Assembly (NCBI RefSeq): GCF_009363535.1
Contig: NZ_CP045369.1
Span: 3,545,001-3,609,000, forward strand
Direction: 5' to 3'
DNA: 64,000 nucleotides
From: Microbulbifer sp. THAF38
GTDB taxonomy: Bacteria; Pseudomonadota; Gammaproteobacteria; Pseudomonadales; Cellvibrionaceae
A program made the translations under genes and the position numbers. Below are positions 9,328 through 19,008 of the stretch, piece by piece. The notes beneath the pieces are model-generated. The model was not told the DNA's origin and did not search any database. It saw only the letters and a list, made by a program, of their open reading frames with translations. Every line of letters begins with the position of its first letter. The first letter of the stretch is position 1.

Positions 9328-10404
9328 CTACCCGGCTTTAACGCCCGGCGCCAAGGTTTCCTCTATTGAAACCGCCTCAGCCTCCGTAGCCGACGCAAAT
9401 TCTGAGATGGCTCCACGACTGTGCTCGCGGCGCAATCCCAGCGCGCGCAGCCACTCAAACCCCAGTAGACACAACAGCAGCGCCAGCAGTACCAGCGGGC
9501 CGCCCAGACCACTCAGCGCCTGCCGCTCAGACACGCAAGCCCACACAAGCTGCACAACACACAGTAGAGCCACAATCAGTAGTGTGGGCTTGCGACCCAA
9601 AAGACTCACGACAAAAACGCCCAGGGGTGCTCCCAAGGCCACCACCGGCGCCGCCGCCAGCCAATTGCCAAAGACCCCCGGCTGCCAATCACCGGCCAGT
9701 GATTTCACCAACACGCCCAGCACAGAACAGAAGGCCATAATCACCACCGAAGTGGGGATCGCTACTTTCAGATCCACACGACTCAAAAGCACCAGAGCCG
9801 CATACACCAGCATATCCACACCCACGCCGGTCACGGAGACCACACAGAAACCAGCAAAAGCCCCAAGCAAAAAACCGACACGAAAATCCGTTGGGCACTG
9901 CGGATCACCCTTGTGCTCACAGTCGGTAATCTCAGCGAGGCGGTATAAATGAAACACCCCAAAGCTACCCCAAAGCACTGCGAAGGAGAGTTTTACCCAC
10001 AATTCGGGGATCAGTGGGGCGAACAGTAATATACCTGCGGGGATAGCCAATAAAGAACCGAGCAGAGCGCCGCGCAACATCGACCAGGCCAGCGCCTGTC
10101 GCCGACAGAGAATAAACAGGCTGGCACTGACCATGCCGATGGACTGAACCGCAAAACTGAAATCGCGGCCGAGACTGGCCGGCATATCAAATAGCAGCAC
10201 CAACACCGGAAAGCCAACAGTGCCTCCGCCCATGGGCGTGGAACCAGCGGCATAGCTGCCGAGCGCCATGGCCAGTGCCATGGACCAATGTTCCAGTGCC
10301 AGGGCCAGATTATCCCCCTGTAAAACAAGGAACAGCCACACTCCGTAAAACAAAACCAACCAGGCAAACCAGTAGCGGAGAGATAACCGCGCTAGGAATT
10401 TCAT
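9328..10404 (-). CDS. TSUP-family (TauE/SafE) membrane permease
   Basis: This is a 358-residue polytopic membrane protein of the sulfite/organosulfonate exporter superfamily. After a first helix (WFAWLVLFYGVWLFLVLQ) comes the TSUP-type motif SYAAGSTPMGGGTVGFPVLV near residue 50. A second repeat, FAGFCVVSVTGVGVDMLVY, lies near residue 185. Eight or nine helices are visible. It has an unusual short hydrophilic C-terminus of about 35 residues. The family moves sulfur-containing or other organic anions across the inner membrane; the substrate is not predictable here. It stands alone, convergent with the tRNA genes. Confidence 0.83.
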   Translation of the reverse strand: MKFLARLSLRYWFAWLVLFYGVWLFLVLQGDNLALALEHWSMALAMALGSYAAGSTPMGGGTVGFPVLVLLFDMPASLGRDFSFAVQSIGMVSASLFILCRRQALAWSMLRGALLGSLLAIPAGILLFAPLIPELWVKLSFAVLWGSFGVFHLYRLAEITDCEHKGDPQCPTDFRVGFLLGAFAGFCVVSVTGVGVDMLVYAALVLLSRVDLKVAIPTSVVIMAFCSVLGVLVKSLAGDWQPGVFGNWLAAAPVVALGAPLGVFVVSLLGRKPTLLIVALLCVVQLVWACVSERQALSGLGGPLVLLALLLCLLGFEWLRALGLRREHSRGAISEFASATEAEAVSIEETLAPGVKAG

Positions 10405-10522
10405 CTTATTATTCGCGAACTTAAACGTCAGAGGGGCTAATAGTGGTACGAGTGTAAGGCGGGATCAAGGTGGGAAAGTGACCGCTGATAACTGCATCTC
10501 GAAAAGACGATGCGGAAAGACC

Positions 10523-10546
10523 GCCCGGCAACCGCAGTCACCGGGC
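10523..10546 (-). terminator. Possible terminator of the SapC-family gene
   Basis: GCCCGG and CCGGGC arms (6 bp) enclose a 12-nt loop, about 10 bp beyond the stop of the SapC-family gene on the minus strand. They are followed in that direction by GGTCTTTCC, a poor U-tract. Confidence 0.4.
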
Positions 10547-10555
10547 TTTACAGGA

Positions 10556-11263
10556 TCAGTTCAGGCGCTTTTTGCGAATCAGATTTTGAACCTGCATGGA
10601 GGACATCATGGAAGCGTAAATCGCCGGCAGAGCACCGCGCTTACGCAGCTCCAGGAAGTCTTCATCAGACAAATTGTTCAGCTTCTCTTCGTCAATCACG
10701 TAGAAACCGGTCAGGTCGTAGGGCTTATCCTCTTCGTTAATACGCAGAGTCAGCTTCTTCTGGGTCAGCAGATCCTTGGATACCAGGAACTCGATAAAAG
10801 ACTCGGTAACAGACACACGCTGGGCAGTTTCCACCACCGCCTGGGCACGGTTCTTCAGGTAGTCGGTCTGCTCACCTTCACCGTCGAACAGGGCCTCACC
10901 TTCGGCTTCACTCAGCATCTTGGAGTCTTCATCAATACACAGTACCGCCTGATCGGTATTCTCTGGGTTCTTCACCAGTACGAATGGGTAGGTGCGAACC
11001 TGCAGAGGAATGTAGCTGCCGTTCCAGCCGTCAGCGCCGGAGAACAGGTTTTCACCGGGACGCAGGCCAGTGAGGGCAACCACTTTGAACTGATCGGTGT
11101 TCTGGTCTTTTACGAACAGGATCGGATAGCTCTGGGCCGCTTGAACAATCTCCTGAACCACTAGCGGCAAAATATGATTGCTGCTCACATGGTCAAAAGT
11201 GATGTCCTGGGTGAGTTTCAGGTTGGCATGTGCCTTTTTATCCAAAGCTTTGATCTGTGCCAT
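10556..11263 (-). CDS. SapC-family protein
   Basis: This 235-residue acidic protein has no signal peptide or membrane segment. It fits the SapC family (PF07277), first named from a Campylobacter S-layer locus. Family-like segments are HILPLVVQEIVQAAQSYPI near residue 30, GENLFSGADGWNGSYIPLQV near 70, and a C-terminal DEDFLELRKRGALPAIYA. Biochemical function is not established for this family. A good ribosome-binding site (TAGGAG) precedes the ATG. It is monocistronic, flanked by a permease and a long gap. Confidence 0.8.
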   Translation of the reverse strand: MAQIKALDKKAHANLKLTQDITFDHVSSNHILPLVVQEIVQAAQSYPILFVKDQNTDQFKVVALTGLRPGENLFSGADGWNGSYIPLQVRTYPFVLVKNPENTDQAVLCIDEDSKMLSEAEGEALFDGEGEQTDYLKNRAQAVVETAQRVSVTESFIEFLVSKDLLTQKKLTLRINEEDKPYDLTGFYVIDEEKLNNLSDEDFLELRKRGALPAIYASMMSSMQVQNLIRKKRLN

Positions 11264-11655
11264 AAGTACAACTCCTAGCTACTTTTATAGTTACTTAATT
11301 TTCAGAGATACCCTAACGTACCACTTAATTGGCTTATAAACGATGACAAGCGCTTTCCTCTAGCCGCCGAATAGTCGCCGGAAACCAAAGCCAGCATTAA
11401 ACAGCGAAGCGGCCCAACAGGCAATCTCGGCCAGTGGTAATTTATCTAAAGACAAATTTTCACCGACATGCCTCTCCCTGCTGAGACTTGGGTTTCAGCA
11501 CACAGTAGGGGGAATAGGGAATAACAGCCCAGACCAGTTAAGGAAACCATCGGTGCACAATTATTTAAGGTGCCTCAAATAGCTAAGCAGCCCAGCCTGC
11601 CCTATAGCTAAAAAGCAACCGATAAGCAGGTCAGACCTGTTCAATAAATATGCAG
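11264..11655. other. Intergenic region upstream of the SapC-family gene
   Basis: These 392 bp hold no supported gene. The part next to 11263 must carry the SapC-gene promoter and its TAGGAG ribosome-binding site. The rest is AT-rich with nothing I recognise. Confidence 0.4.
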
Positions 11656-13047
11656 TCAGAGAGCTGAGCCAGCGATCGAGCTCTTTAGGTCAGCGAAAGC
11701 CCTTTCCAGCACCTGGTCCTCACCTGATCGCACAATATCCAAGGTGCGCTCTACCAGAATATCTGGCTGGATACCGTAACCAACAAACTCCCGCCCATCA
11801 GGGTAAGTATCCCGCTTGGTACACACTCTGAAAGTACCACCTCCAGGAAGGTCTACGAACATAGGTTGTCCCGTACTGCCATAAGTGGGTTCACCTACAG
11901 TAGTGAAATGTTCGAGAGAATCTGCATACACCAAGAAGTCTTCAGCTGCAGAGGCGGTATTTCGGCCAATCAGCACATAAGTTGGTACTATGTGGTTACT
12001 CTCCGACTTCGGCTCAACTAAATCCCCGGACCCCTCACCAGATTCCCATGAAGTACCCTCTGCATAGGGACGATACTCTTCTAAATCTTCAAACTGATCC
12101 GCAAAAGAGCCCCAGGCCTTATAAGCTGCAACATGCTTGGGAGTTTTCCATACAGAGCCAGGTAAATCCCGATCAGCCAAATAAGAGATTATCTCTCCGG
12201 CATAGGCAGAATTACCTCCACCATTAAAACGCAAATCAATAATCAGCCCTTTAGACTTAGTAATTTCATCGTAGTGAGATTTAAATTGCTCAACAATCGC
12301 TTCATCATGAAAACCATTTAGCGCCACATAACCGATATCATCCTCCATCCATTTGAACTCAAACAATTCACCATTGGAGGCGGGCTGTTTGATTGAGGCA
12401 TATTCGATCTCCCTACCCCGTGCATCCCGCTTAACCTGGACACTCTTGGTCGCCCCATTTGGAGTTTGAATAGTGAATTGGGCCATGCTGCCCGGCTTTC
12501 CATCGAGAGCATCTCGAACCGCAGTATTCCAGAGAATATGTTGAGTAGAGCTGGCAATATATGGCATCACCTGCTCTTTTAAATGAGCTTCCACGGGCTG
12601 CCCATCGATCGCGACAATAATTGAGCCAGGAGGAATTTGTGACTCCAGCCCCTTTTCAACTCCTGTGATCACTGCCTTACGCCCGGCCTCAGTTAAGCGA
12701 ATAGCTGGCCAGTCTATATAGCTAGAGGACATACCCTTTGGGTAATAAATATTGGTATGACCATCCTGCAGGAAGGCATTGAGGCGCTTCAGTTCACGGT
12801 AATATTCATAGGTGTTTTGTGTTGCTAAAACCCGTGGAATAAATTCCCGATACTTAGCATCGAAGTCCAACTCGGGAACCTGGTCGAAGAAAGCGAAGTT
12901 ATAGCTAACCTCCTTCCAATAGAGAGAAAGCCCAAATAGTTTATCTGCATCAGATAAATTATCTTGAACTTTATTGGTATCCTCTGAATAAACGATACCA
13001 GCAGAGAAAGCAGCCATAGAAAAAGCCAAAACAATTTTTTTAAGCAC
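11656..13047 (-). CDS. Exported S41-family peptidase-like protein
   Basis: The 463-residue protein starts at a GTG and has a signal peptide (MLKKIVLAFSMAAFSAGIVYS). A PDZ-like region lies around residues 100-190 (GSIIVAIDGQPVEAHL). The C-terminal S41 core includes LIDLRFNGGGNSAYAGEIIS near residue 275 and RNTASAAEDFLVYADSLEH near 365, where TASAAE holds the expected nucleophile Ser. In classical C-terminal processing proteases the dyad Lys follows in a GxxTxGKG motif. Here the matching stretch is GEPTYGSTGQP, without Lys. This resembles the IRBP/tricorn-like branch, which does not use a Lys base. Likely a periplasmic or secreted peptidase of unknown target. Confidence 0.8.
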   Translation of the reverse strand: MLKKIVLAFSMAAFSAGIVYSEDTNKVQDNLSDADKLFGLSLYWKEVSYNFAFFDQVPELDFDAKYREFIPRVLATQNTYEYYRELKRLNAFLQDGHTNIYYPKGMSSSYIDWPAIRLTEAGRKAVITGVEKGLESQIPPGSIIVAIDGQPVEAHLKEQVMPYIASSTQHILWNTAVRDALDGKPGSMAQFTIQTPNGATKSVQVKRDARGREIEYASIKQPASNGELFEFKWMEDDIGYVALNGFHDEAIVEQFKSHYDEITKSKGLIIDLRFNGGGNSAYAGEIISYLADRDLPGSVWKTPKHVAAYKAWGSFADQFEDLEEYRPYAEGTSWESGEGSGDLVEPKSESNHIVPTYVLIGRNTASAAEDFLVYADSLEHFTTVGEPTYGSTGQPMFVDLPGGGTFRVCTKRDTYPDGREFVGYGIQPDILVERTLDIVRSGEDQVLERAFADLKSSIAGSAL

Positions 13048-13184
13048 AGCAAAAGCTCGATAGATAAAAGGATTTATATTTTATGACTTAGGGATAGATG
13101 GTAAATACCGGCTACCGTTAAAAACCTGCAACTTGTCGACTATGAAAATATAACATGGTTGCATTTTCCATCTATTGGTTCTAC

Positions 13185-13991
13185 CTATTTAGAAGCCCTG
13201 GAAATAAGTGCTAGAACTTCGTTTACCACCATATCCGGCTCATCATTGTGAGGGTAGTGATAACTTTTCTCTGTCAGAACCACTCGCCCCTGTGGAAATG
13301 CATGGGCCCAGTTTGAGTGTAACTCGCCCCACATATTTCGAGCCTCATCGGTGAAAAAGAGTAGCTGAGGGTCATCATACTTCTTGATTGAAGTAATCAC
13401 AGTAACAGGGATATCGGGAATTTGTGGGTAGTCTGGTAGGGGACGCTTGGACCAAAAGTCCAAGTACTGATTCGACATCCCATTCTTCATGTCATCCAGT
13501 TTTACCTGAGCAATCTGTTTCTCAGCCAGCTCCAAATCCAGAGCACGCATAATATCTACATCGTGCTCGGAAGATGGCTCAATCAGCATCAAGGCAGCCA
13601 ATTTCTCTGGATACTGCGCAGCAAAAGTTCGAGCTACATTTGCACCATAGGAATGCGCAATATAGATAACCTTACCTTTAACACCCAAAGCTTCCAGTAA
13701 AGTCTTAGCCCCTTGGGCATAATCCTCAGAGCTAAAATGCTTCCTAATAGCTGTGGAATTGCCATTACCTACACGAGAGTAACGTATGACTCTTGCGTGC
13801 TCTGCCAGCTTGGCATAGATTGGATTCCAATCAGACATACCAGCCGAACCACCCGCTTCTAGAAATAAAGTAGCCTCGCCAGCCCCCTTGATCTCGTATT
13901 CAATACGGTATTCACCAACAGAAATTTGTTCTGGTGCCGCAAAAACACCCAGGGGAAGAGCAAACATTATAAATAGCAGGACTAGACGCAT
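13185..13991 (-). CDS. Exported alpha/beta hydrolase
   Basis: The 268-residue product starts at the ATG at 13989-13991, which has AGAGG seven bases upstream. A TTG six bases earlier is less likely. A signal peptide (MRLVLLFIMFALPLGVFA) is followed by an alpha/beta-hydrolase fold. LFLEAGGSAGMSDW is the oxyanion region and VIYIAHSYGANVART holds the nucleophile elbow, with Ser near residue 116. The elbow is AHSYG rather than the usual GxSxG. A C-terminal HYPHNDEPD probably supplies the catalytic His. A periplasmic esterase or peptidase is plausible; the substrate is unknown. It lies between the S41 protein and the MFS gene, all on the minus strand. Confidence 0.8.
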   Translation of the reverse strand: MRLVLLFIMFALPLGVFAAPEQISVGEYRIEYEIKGAGEATLFLEAGGSAGMSDWNPIYAKLAEHARVIRYSRVGNGNSTAIRKHFSSEDYAQGAKTLLEALGVKGKVIYIAHSYGANVARTFAAQYPEKLAALMLIEPSSEHDVDIMRALDLELAEKQIAQVKLDDMKNGMSNQYLDFWSKRPLPDYPQIPDIPVTVITSIKKYDDPQLLFFTDEARNMWGELHSNWAHAFPQGRVVLTEKSYHYPHNDEPDMVVNEVLALISRASK

Positions 13992-14044
13992 ATACAACCT
14001 CTAATAACGACCAAAGAATCCGGACCCAAAATAGCAGAGTGCCG

Positions 14045-15226
14045 CTATGTTGCAGCTACTCTCTGCCCCAAACGCGCTTCGTTGCCGGGTCCAGGTTCTT
14101 CAGGCACCAGCTGCGCCAACCCCAGCGAAACCAAAGCCATCAAAGATCCTGCAAAGAACACCATGGCCGGAGAAGTGAGCCAGAGCAGACCGAATAGAAC
14201 CGGTATAACAACCGCAGCGATATGATTAATGGTAAAGCTGACTCCAGCAGATGCAGCTATATCACGCTCATCCACGATCTTTTGAAAATAAGTCTTGATC
14301 GCTATTGCCATAGAAAAGAACAGGTGATCAATAATATAGAGTGCAGCTGCCATCGCCGCACTCTCTACCAGTGCATAGCCAGCGAAAACCAGTATTAAGC
14401 CGAGATATTCCAAGGTAAGAATACGGCGCTCTCCAAAGCGGACAATAAATTGTCCTATTTTTGGTGCAATATATAAGTTAAGCAGGTGGTTCACTGTATA
14501 GAGGGCAGCTATTTCGCCCACACTGTAACCAAATTTTTCCACCATTAAAAAACCAGCGAAGACAATAAAGATTTGCCGGCGCGCGCCACTCATCATTGTC
14601 AGAACGTAGTAAAGCCAATAGCGTTTTCGCACTATCAGCTGCTTTCGCTGACTGTGAGGCTGGGGAAACTGAGGAAAGAGTATCCAAGCTACCAAAGCAA
14701 CCAAGACTGTAGTACCACCTCCAATCAGGTAAACCCAGGAATAATCCAATCCAGCCAAATTCATTAAGTACCAAACCAACCCATAGGCCAGCAATGCGGC
14801 AAACGAACCGGCCGCAGCCATACGCCCCATCCAAATTGCCGAGGTCTGTTTCGGAAACCACTGCAGAGCTAAGGAAGTCTGCAAAGTTTCATAGAAATGA
14901 AACCCAATGGACATCAATAGGGTTGTCAATAACAGCCCTGTAAGTGAAGGGAAAAATCCTGTCAGCATGACTCCCACTCCCGTCGCAATGAGCGAAAGAA
15001 GCGCCAACCGCTGCTCACGTATGAGTAACAAAACAAAGATTACCGTGAAAGCGAGGAAGCCCGGTATCTCCCGCACACTTTGCAACAGACCAATATCAGC
15101 TCCAGTAAAGGAGGCCTTAGTAATTACAAAATTATTGAGCAGAGTATTCCATACGGAGAAAGAAAGGGGCATTGAAGCAGCCAAGAGCAACAATAATATC
15201 TCTGGCCGGCGGAGACGTTGTAACAT
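14045..15226 (-). CDS. Major facilitator superfamily transporter
   Basis: This 393-residue inner-membrane protein has about twelve hydrophobic helices. It begins MLQRLRRPEILLLLLAASMP, and its first loop carries GADIGLLQSVREIPGF. The mid-protein cytoplasmic loop is basic (PHSQRKQLIVRKRYW). It has the overall pattern of MFS permeases but no motif that gives a substrate. The ribosome-binding site is TAGGAG just upstream of the ATG. Its neighbours are exported hydrolases, so export or uptake of a hydrolysis product is possible, but this is only context. Confidence 0.8.
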   Translation of the reverse strand: MLQRLRRPEILLLLLAASMPLSFSVWNTLLNNFVITKASFTGADIGLLQSVREIPGFLAFTVIFVLLLIREQRLALLSLIATGVGVMLTGFFPSLTGLLLTTLLMSIGFHFYETLQTSLALQWFPKQTSAIWMGRMAAAGSFAALLAYGLVWYLMNLAGLDYSWVYLIGGGTTVLVALVAWILFPQFPQPHSQRKQLIVRKRYWLYYVLTMMSGARRQIFIVFAGFLMVEKFGYSVGEIAALYTVNHLLNLYIAPKIGQFIVRFGERRILTLEYLGLILVFAGYALVESAAMAAALYIIDHLFFSMAIAIKTYFQKIVDERDIAASAGVSFTINHIAAVVIPVLFGLLWLTSPAMVFFAGSLMALVSLGLAQLVPEEPGPGNEARLGQRVAAT

Positions 15227-15658
15227 AGCGAGACTCCTACATTAGGGGTTGCAATATACGCTATAGGTTACAGACGTGTAAATTGAACCGAATTACTCAG
15301 AGTGAGGAAGGAAATAATACTCTGCATTTGGGATGCGTATAGTTTATAGATCCTGGCCATTGAAAAGTAGAATCTTTCAACCACGTGCCTTAGGGGCCAT
15401 GCGCTCATTCATTATATACAGGCAATAGAGTATAAAACCATACCGGGTATAAAAATACTAAATGATATCGCTGGCCACACGTGAAAACTAGGCTCAATAA
15501 TTCTTTGGAAAACCCCTACATAACTCCCAATATCTTTTTTCTTATGAAACACCATTAATCATCTAAGCTATGAACAACCTCTATCACCCATACTCTCGAT
15601 ATCAATCACGGTAGCAAATCTTTGTCCTTTAGAGGCGCTTAGCCAATGGAGCTGCTAA
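15227..15658. other. Intergenic region between divergent MFS and beta-propeller genes
   Basis: These 432 AT-rich bp contain the divergent promoters. GGAG at 15648-15651 serves the downstream gene. No gene, RNA or strong hairpin was found. Confidence 0.4.
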
Positions 15659-16678
15659 ATGAATATATTCACTAAGATTTCCAGCTTATTGCTTCAAATT
15701 GCCGTCTCTACCCTTTATGCGTTATCCACAGTCTCCTATGCCTCTCCCCAAGTCAGTGTCCTGCCAGATAGCCTCATCTTAAAGGAATGGAAGGTGCCTT
15801 GGGAGGGTTTACCAAGGGACCCCCATGTGGATAACCAACAACAAGTCTGGTTCTGTGGACAGGCAGGCAACTATATTGGTCGATTTAATCCGACTAATAA
15901 AGAATTCAAGCAATTTGAGGTACCCGAAGGGACTCACCCACACAACTTGATTGTGGATAACCAAGATCAGATCTGGTACGCCGGTAACCGCAACGCACAT
16001 ATTGGCCGGATGAATCCAGAGGATGGCAAAATTCATCAATATGCTATGCCTGAAGGGGTTAATGATCCACATACGCTGGTCTTTAACCGGGAGGGGAATA
16101 TCTGGTTTACCGCCCAACAGAGTAATCGGATTGGCTTATTGAATGTATCCACTGGTCGTGTACAGATCGCAACGCCACAAACCAGTAATGCGCGCCCCTA
16201 TGGCATTAAGGTAGACCAACAAGATCGCCCCTGGGTAGCCTTATTTGGCACCAACAAGCTTGCCTGGGTAGACCCCAAAACCATGGCGGTAACAGAAGTT
16301 TCCCTCCCGCGCTCAAAAGCTCGTCCGCGCAGGTTGGAAATCGATCCTACTGGTAATATCTGGTATGTGGATTACCCTGAGGGTTATATCGGTCGATATA
16401 TTCCCAGGACAAAAAGATTCAAGGAGTGGAAGGTTCCCTACGAAAACCCTCGACCTTACGGCACTGCACTGGACGATAAAGGCCAGCTCTGGATAGCGGA
16501 CACTGGAGCTACGCCGAATATTATCTTTGCCTTTGATACCAAAACCGAGAAATTTACCAGTCAAACCACAGTGCCGAGCGGAGGCAATATCCGCTACATG
16601 TATTTTAATAACAAAGATGGAAGTTTCTGGTTTGGAGTTGATACAGGATATCTAGATCAAGGCATACCTAAGAGCTAA
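15659..16678 (+). CDS. Exported Vgb-like beta-propeller protein
   Basis: The 339-residue protein has a signal peptide (MNIFTKISSLLLQIAVSTLY..., cleaved after about residue 29). It then has roughly six to seven repeats of about 42 residues, each with a core such as DNQQQVWFCGQAGNYIGRFN or DNQDQIWYAGNRNAHIGRMN. These match the NHL/SMP-30-like propeller of virginiamycin B lyase (Vgb). Many environmental bacteria carry Vgb-like proteins that are not antibiotic lyases, and I cannot confirm the catalytic His/Glu pair by eye. An exported propeller of unknown ligand is the safest call. The ribosome-binding site GGAG is well placed before the ATG. Confidence 0.75.
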   Translation: MNIFTKISSLLLQIAVSTLYALSTVSYASPQVSVLPDSLILKEWKVPWEGLPRDPHVDNQQQVWFCGQAGNYIGRFNPTNKEFKQFEVPEGTHPHNLIVDNQDQIWYAGNRNAHIGRMNPEDGKIHQYAMPEGVNDPHTLVFNREGNIWFTAQQSNRIGLLNVSTGRVQIATPQTSNARPYGIKVDQQDRPWVALFGTNKLAWVDPKTMAVTEVSLPRSKARPRRLEIDPTGNIWYVDYPEGYIGRYIPRTKRFKEWKVPYENPRPYGTALDDKGQLWIADTGATPNIIFAFDTKTEKFTSQTTVPSGGNIRYMYFNNKDGSFWFGVDTGYLDQGIPKS

Positions 16679-16759
16679 ACCCTCAAAGAAACACATGAAA
16701 AAAACCTAAAAGTAAAGAACCAGCAATTGACAACTTAAGACACTCTAAGACAATACTCA

Positions 16760-16784
16760 GCCCTATTTAATGCAAGTATAGGGC
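16760..16784. terminator. Possible bidirectional hairpin between convergent genes
   Basis: GCCCTAT and ATAGGGC form a 7-bp stem with an 11-nt loop, lying between the convergent stops of the Vgb-like and the 132-residue genes. The U-tracts are poor. Confidence 0.35.
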
Positions 16785-16785
16785 C

Positions 16786-17184
16786 CTAATTGTAAGGAGG
16801 TTGCCAATTGATCACAGGGGGATATGATTTATCTTCACACAACCAAATCATGGCTCGGACCCCAGGGCGAAGACCACTCTCTGGGGTAGAGACCTTTTGC
16901 CAGTCGCTCGGTTTAAATACGTTTCCTTCAAGGCGAAACTGTTCTAGCAGCTTACTCCAACCAGGCATAGAGAGTTTTAGATACTCACTGGTACCATCAT
17001 CAGTCTCCATCCACAACTCAAAGCTACCATTTACCAGCTTTAATTTAGACACCCTCCCTTGCCAAGAGGTTAGCTTATTCCTATCACAAGTAACGTAATC
17101 CGGTACAGCAAGTCGCTGAGCTTCCGTACCGATACTCGGTAAACTCAGAGCACAAAGAATTAAGAAAAATCGAATGATTCGCAT
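16786..17184 (-). CDS. Hypothetical exported protein
   Basis: This 132-residue product has a clear signal peptide (MRIIRFFLILCALSLPSIGT, cleavage after about residue 22). The short mature domain begins YVTCDRNKLTSWQGRVSKLK and ends IWLCEDKSYPPVINWQPPYN. Two cysteines (in YVTC and WLCED) could form a disulfide. Mature region composition is mixed beta-like with several Trp. I do not recognise a family. It lies downstream of the M43 metalloprotease gene on the same strand but is separated from it by a strong hairpin. Confidence 0.6.
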   Translation of the reverse strand: MRIIRFFLILCALSLPSIGTEAQRLAVPDYVTCDRNKLTSWQGRVSKLKLVNGSFELWMETDDGTSEYLKLSMPGWSKLLEQFRLEGNVFKPSDWQKVSTPESGLRPGVRAMIWLCEDKSYPPVINWQPPYN

Positions 17185-17196
17185 AAGATAAATTAT

Positions 17197-17218
17197 ATCG
17201 GGGGGAGATCCCCCCGAT
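17197..17218 (-). terminator. Intrinsic terminator of the M43 metalloprotease gene
   Basis: A perfect 9-bp stem (ATCGGGGGG / CCCCCCGAT) with an AGAT tetraloop lies just past the M43 gene stop. On the minus strand it is followed by ATAATTTATC, a partial U-tract. Confidence 0.65.
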
Positions 17219-17224
17219 TAGCCC

Positions 17225-18139
17225 CTAAAGCCCGCGATAAGTCGCGCTTTGCTGGTCTGCTCGTGTGGCCTGCCCTTCAGTGAACTCATACATGCAGCTA
17301 TCGTCGGTGTAATCCATAAAGTTTGTCACCGGGTCCAGCCCATCAGCATTTCTTCCCCGTGTACAGGAATCCCGCCCTATCGGACAGCCATAGGCGGCAG
17401 ATCTTTCTGCGGGAGTATCTGAAACATAGTCCCCCCTGCCTCCACATCCCCCTTGGAAAGTATGGTAAAGACCCAACCAATGACCAACTTCATGAGTCAA
17501 AGTGTCACCTTCATTGTAAGGGGCCGCATCACCACCAGGCACCGATCCAGTTAAAATCACCACCCCATCATCGAAGGGATCTGAGGCATAGCTGCTTGGA
17601 AAAGTTGCCCACCCCAACAAACCGTCACTAATTTCAGCTACATAAATATTTAAATCTCCAGCATCACCAACGCGCAAAGCATTTTTCATATTATTCTCTG
17701 CGGAGGAACCATAACCCACGTTATACCAAGAATTATTAGCCGTTACCGATGTAGAAACTAGATTAAAAGTGAAGGGGGTATTTGCATATGCATTATTCAG
17801 AACATCCATTTGTGCATTGATAACATTGCTGGGGAGGGATCCATTATTGGAGGAATCAGTAATCACATGGAAGTACACATCAATACTAACGGAGCCATTA
17901 GGCCGTAATGTGTGGCCTCCATCAGCAACAGATGATTTCTGACGCAAAGCAGTAAAATGCTGCTCTTTCAGCGCGGCCTCCTGAATAGATGGATGCTGAG
18001 TACCACAGTGCTTATATTTTGCTTTGCCATTACTACGCTCAGCGTCTGAAATATTTTCAGCGAGACCAATAGCGGATGAAGTTAACAGACAAAGAGACAA
18101 TACAGTTTTCATTGAAACTGAGAGAGCAGTCTTACTCAT
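17225..18139 (-). CDS. Secreted M43-family (pappalysin-type) zinc metalloprotease
   Basis: The 304-residue protein has a signal peptide (about residues 10-27) and a propeptide-like stretch with KHCGT, whose Cys could act as a cysteine switch. The catalytic zinc site is LTHEVGHWLGLYHTFQGGCG near residue 215, the extended HExxHxxGxxH form of metzincins. The Met-turn is NFMDYTDDSCMYEFT near residue 270. This is the pattern of bacterial M43 enzymes such as ulilysin. The C-terminus ends soon after the Met-turn, with no added binding domain. The first ATG is chosen because AAGG lies upstream. Probably a secreted degradative protease. Confidence 0.9.
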   Translation of the reverse strand: MSKTALSVSMKTVLSLCLLTSSAIGLAENISDAERSNGKAKYKHCGTQHPSIQEAALKEQHFTALRQKSSVADGGHTLRPNGSVSIDVYFHVITDSSNNGSLPSNVINAQMDVLNNAYANTPFTFNLVSTSVTANNSWYNVGYGSSAENNMKNALRVGDAGDLNIYVAEISDGLLGWATFPSSYASDPFDDGVVILTGSVPGGDAAPYNEGDTLTHEVGHWLGLYHTFQGGCGGRGDYVSDTPAERSAAYGCPIGRDSCTRGRNADGLDPVTNFMDYTDDSCMYEFTEGQATRADQQSATYRGL

Positions 18140-19008
18140 AACCTGGACCTTAAATTTATTATTGAAATTAGGTACCCCAAACAGCCCGTCAACTTTCTAT
18201 GCTCAAACCAATTACTGTCAATAGTACCAAATCGCAAAACTATGATAATGACACTATTTCCTTTAAATCGGCACAAGGCTCAACAACTTGACGTAAACTA
18301 TTCTCGACCCAAACTCTACAACAAAAAAAATAACGCATTAAAGAAAACATTAAAGACAGGAAAAATAGTTACACTTGGAAGTATATAAAGCCGTACAAAT
18401 TAGTTACACATGAAAGCATATAGCGCGTAATGATCTGGCACCCTTACAGAAATAAAAAAGACGTTTGACAGAAATATCTGGAGCGACCCATCTAAAAACT
18501 TAACATAGAAAAACAAACAACCCTATTCTTGACCACTTAAATTCGAGCACAGATATTTTCTGGCCATTTATCTTACACAAAGAACAAATTTAGAACTTAA
18601 GATTAGACATTACAAATTCCAGCTCTAAACACCATTAAGCAGCAAAAGGCTAAACAATCCCTTCAAGCTCTAAAGGGATATAGGGTTTAAATAATTTTTG
18701 ATTAAATATTTGTTAGACCTCTGCAACCGAAGTCAACATTTTTAGACATATCTCTCCTTATGATGCCTGTATATGAGCGACACTAACCATGTGTACTTAA
18801 GTGTATAAGCAGAAATTGATTTGCCCATAAAGATCTACAAGACTTTATGGTATAGCTTGATCATTAATGGTAACTTAATTGCCAACACCAACCAGTCCAA
18901 CCGCTCAACTTTCTTGCGGCTTTGAAATAACGTGTAATCAAATCCTAGGATAAAGCAAATGAACTTCACCATATAATAAAGGTTCAACAGTAAAAAATAA
19001 CAATACTC
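18140..19008. other. Long AT-rich intergenic region
   Basis: In these 869 bp I find no supported gene on either strand, no tRNA and no strong hairpin. The region is much more AT-rich than the housekeeping blocks. It begins the low-GC stretch that leads into the Rhs remnants. Promoters for the M43 gene (left) and the TPR gene (right) must lie here. Confidence 0.4.
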
